From positions 1 through 7,724 of the forward strand of contig JAGOBZ010000143.1 in the NCBI GenBank assembly GCA_017999015.1: a stretch of DNA of 7,724 nucleotides, written 5' to 3'. The notes under the pieces were generated by a model. The model saw only the letters and a list, made by a program, of their open reading frames with translations. It was not told the origin of the DNA and searched no databases. The first letter of the stretch is position 1. Each line of letters opens with the position of its first letter. Positions 6,930-7,724 of the stretch are shown piece by piece. Position numbers and translations under genes: made by a program. This stretch comes from Kiritimatiellia bacterium. Its GTDB lineage: Bacteria; Verrucomicrobiota; Kiritimatiellia; RFP12; UBA1067.

Positions 6930-7724
6930 ACCCCGTTCAAAACCGTTCCATCTCCGCTTCGGCCGGAACCGGCAAAACCTTCCGTCTGGCCCACCGCTAC
7001 ATCGGCCTGATGGCCGCCGGTGTGTCCCCGGACCGCATCTGCGCCCTCACCTTCTCCCGCAAGGCGGCGGGCGAGATTTTTGACAAGATCGTCGAGCATC
7101 TTTGCGCGGCCGTGACGGATGATGTCAAGCGCGCCCAAACCGCGGCAATGATTGCAAAGGAAGGGCTGGCCGCGCCGTCCCGGGAGGATGACTATCTGCG
7201 CCTGCTGCGAAGCCTGCTCGACCACGGCCACCGCCTGCGGATCGGCACGCTCGACAGCTTCATTCTCGGCGTCGTGCGCGCGTTCCCGTTGGAACTGGGG
7301 GTGCCGCCCGAGACACAGCCCATGGATAATGACGGCGGTGAAGCCGCGGCCGCTCGCCTGTCGATTCTGACCCGTCTCTTCGATCCGCGATCCTCGCGCG
7401 GGGAGAGCCGGCAGGAGGCGTTCCTCAGCGATTTCCGCATGTCCCAGCACGGGCGCGAGACCAAGAAACTGTTGTCGGTCCTGGATCAACTGGTCAAGGA
7501 CTACCACGTCTTTTACCGGACGCACGGCGCTCAGACGTGGCACTGGGGCGACCCGGACCGCATCTGGCCGCGGGCCGACCGTTGGTGGGAGCCCGGCCCC
7601 GACGATGCGCCGCCGCCCGACACAGTGGCCGAGAGCCTGCGCACGGTGTTCGGCGAGACAGGACGGGCGGGCCAACTCGGTGAGAGCCTTTCAACTTTCA
7701 CGATCGCGCTCCTGTCTCACGCGA
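6926..7724 (+). CDS. addA: AddA-like UvrD/Rep-superfamily helicase, 3'-truncated by the window
   Basis: The ATP-driven helicase (and, in full-length AddA, nuclease) partner of the upstream AddB-like protein. The frame stays open from the GTG at 6926 to the right edge, giving 266 codons. Walker A is SASAGTGKT at residues 10-18. Motif Ia is ALTFSRKAAGEI at 40-51, and the IGTLDSF motif is at 106-112; all are characteristic of superfamily 1 UvrD-like helicases. The protein begins almost directly at Walker A, without the usual N-terminal Q motif. I recall the same arrangement in Bacteroidetes AddA-like proteins that start with ASAGSGKT. Motif II (D-E-x-Q-D), the remaining helicase motifs and any C-terminal nuclease domain would lie beyond the window, so catalytic completeness cannot be judged. 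The four-base overlap and the addB-addA order match the common arrangement of the pair. UvrD-superfamily membership is near certain; the addA name rests on context. Confidence 0.88.
   Translation, partial: MNPVQNRSISASAGTGKTFRLAHRYIGLMAAGVSPDRICALTFSRKAAGEIFDKIVEHLCAAVTDDVKRAQTAAMIAKEGLAAPSREDDYLRLLRSLLDHGHRLRIGTLDSFILGVVRAFPLELGVPPETQPMDNDGGEAAAARLSILTRLFDPRSSRGESRQEAFLSDFRMSQHGRETKKLLSVLDQLVKDYHVFYRTHGAQTWHWGDPDRIWPRADRWWEPGPDDAPPPDTVAESLRTVFGETGRAGQLGESLSTFTIALLSHA

Noticed and set aside
6746..7675. Long open frame on the - strand (309 codons) opposite addB/addA
   Set aside because: It lies antisense to two well-supported genes and shows no recognisable motif; long antisense frames are expected in GC-rich coding DNA.

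Overview
The window is GC-rich and densely coding. It carries five genes, all on the + strand, and the outer two are cut by the window edges. In order they are: the C-terminal ~440 residues of an arylsulfatase-type sulfatase (1-1331), a Tat-signal Gfo/Idh/MocA-family oxidoreductase (1544-2941), a uroporphyrinogen-decarboxylase-fold (URO-D/MtaA-like) protein (2969-4018), an AddB-like inactivated-helicase/nuclease subunit (4077-6929), and the N-terminal 266 residues of an AddA-like UvrD-family helicase (6926-7724). I see no tRNA, rRNA, CRISPR array, insertion sequence or phage gene.

A formylglycine sulfatase next to a secreted-type Gfo/Idh oxidoreductase and a URO-D paralogue is a combination I associate with the PVC superphylum (Kiritimatiellota, Verrucomicrobiota, Lentisphaerota or Planctomycetota). 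These groups carry many sulfatases and many Tat-exported Gfo/Idh proteins for breaking down sulfated polysaccharides. Kiritimatiellota is my best guess, by inference from gene content only.

There are two modules. The left one (1-4018) looks catabolic. The sulfatase is separated by 212 bases from a tight oxidoreductase/URO-D pair with a 27-base gap and identical AAGGAG ribosome sites at the same 6-base spacing. That 212-base gap contains a 13-base interrupted palindrome (1466-1478) that could be an operator, and a short GC hairpin just after the sulfatase stop. The right module (4077 to the end) is recombinational DNA repair. The addB-like and addA-like genes overlap by four bases (GTGA), as expected for two subunits of one helicase-nuclease. 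The modules are 58 bases apart with no visible terminator, so read-through is possible, but I see no functional link.

The most interesting points are the URO-D-like protein, which appears to have lost the H-x-C...C zinc site of corrinoid methyltransferases while paired with an exported oxidoreductase, and the AddB-like nuclease, which keeps all catalytic residues but lacks the iron-sulfur cysteines. I did not find a clearly new defence or mobile system here.
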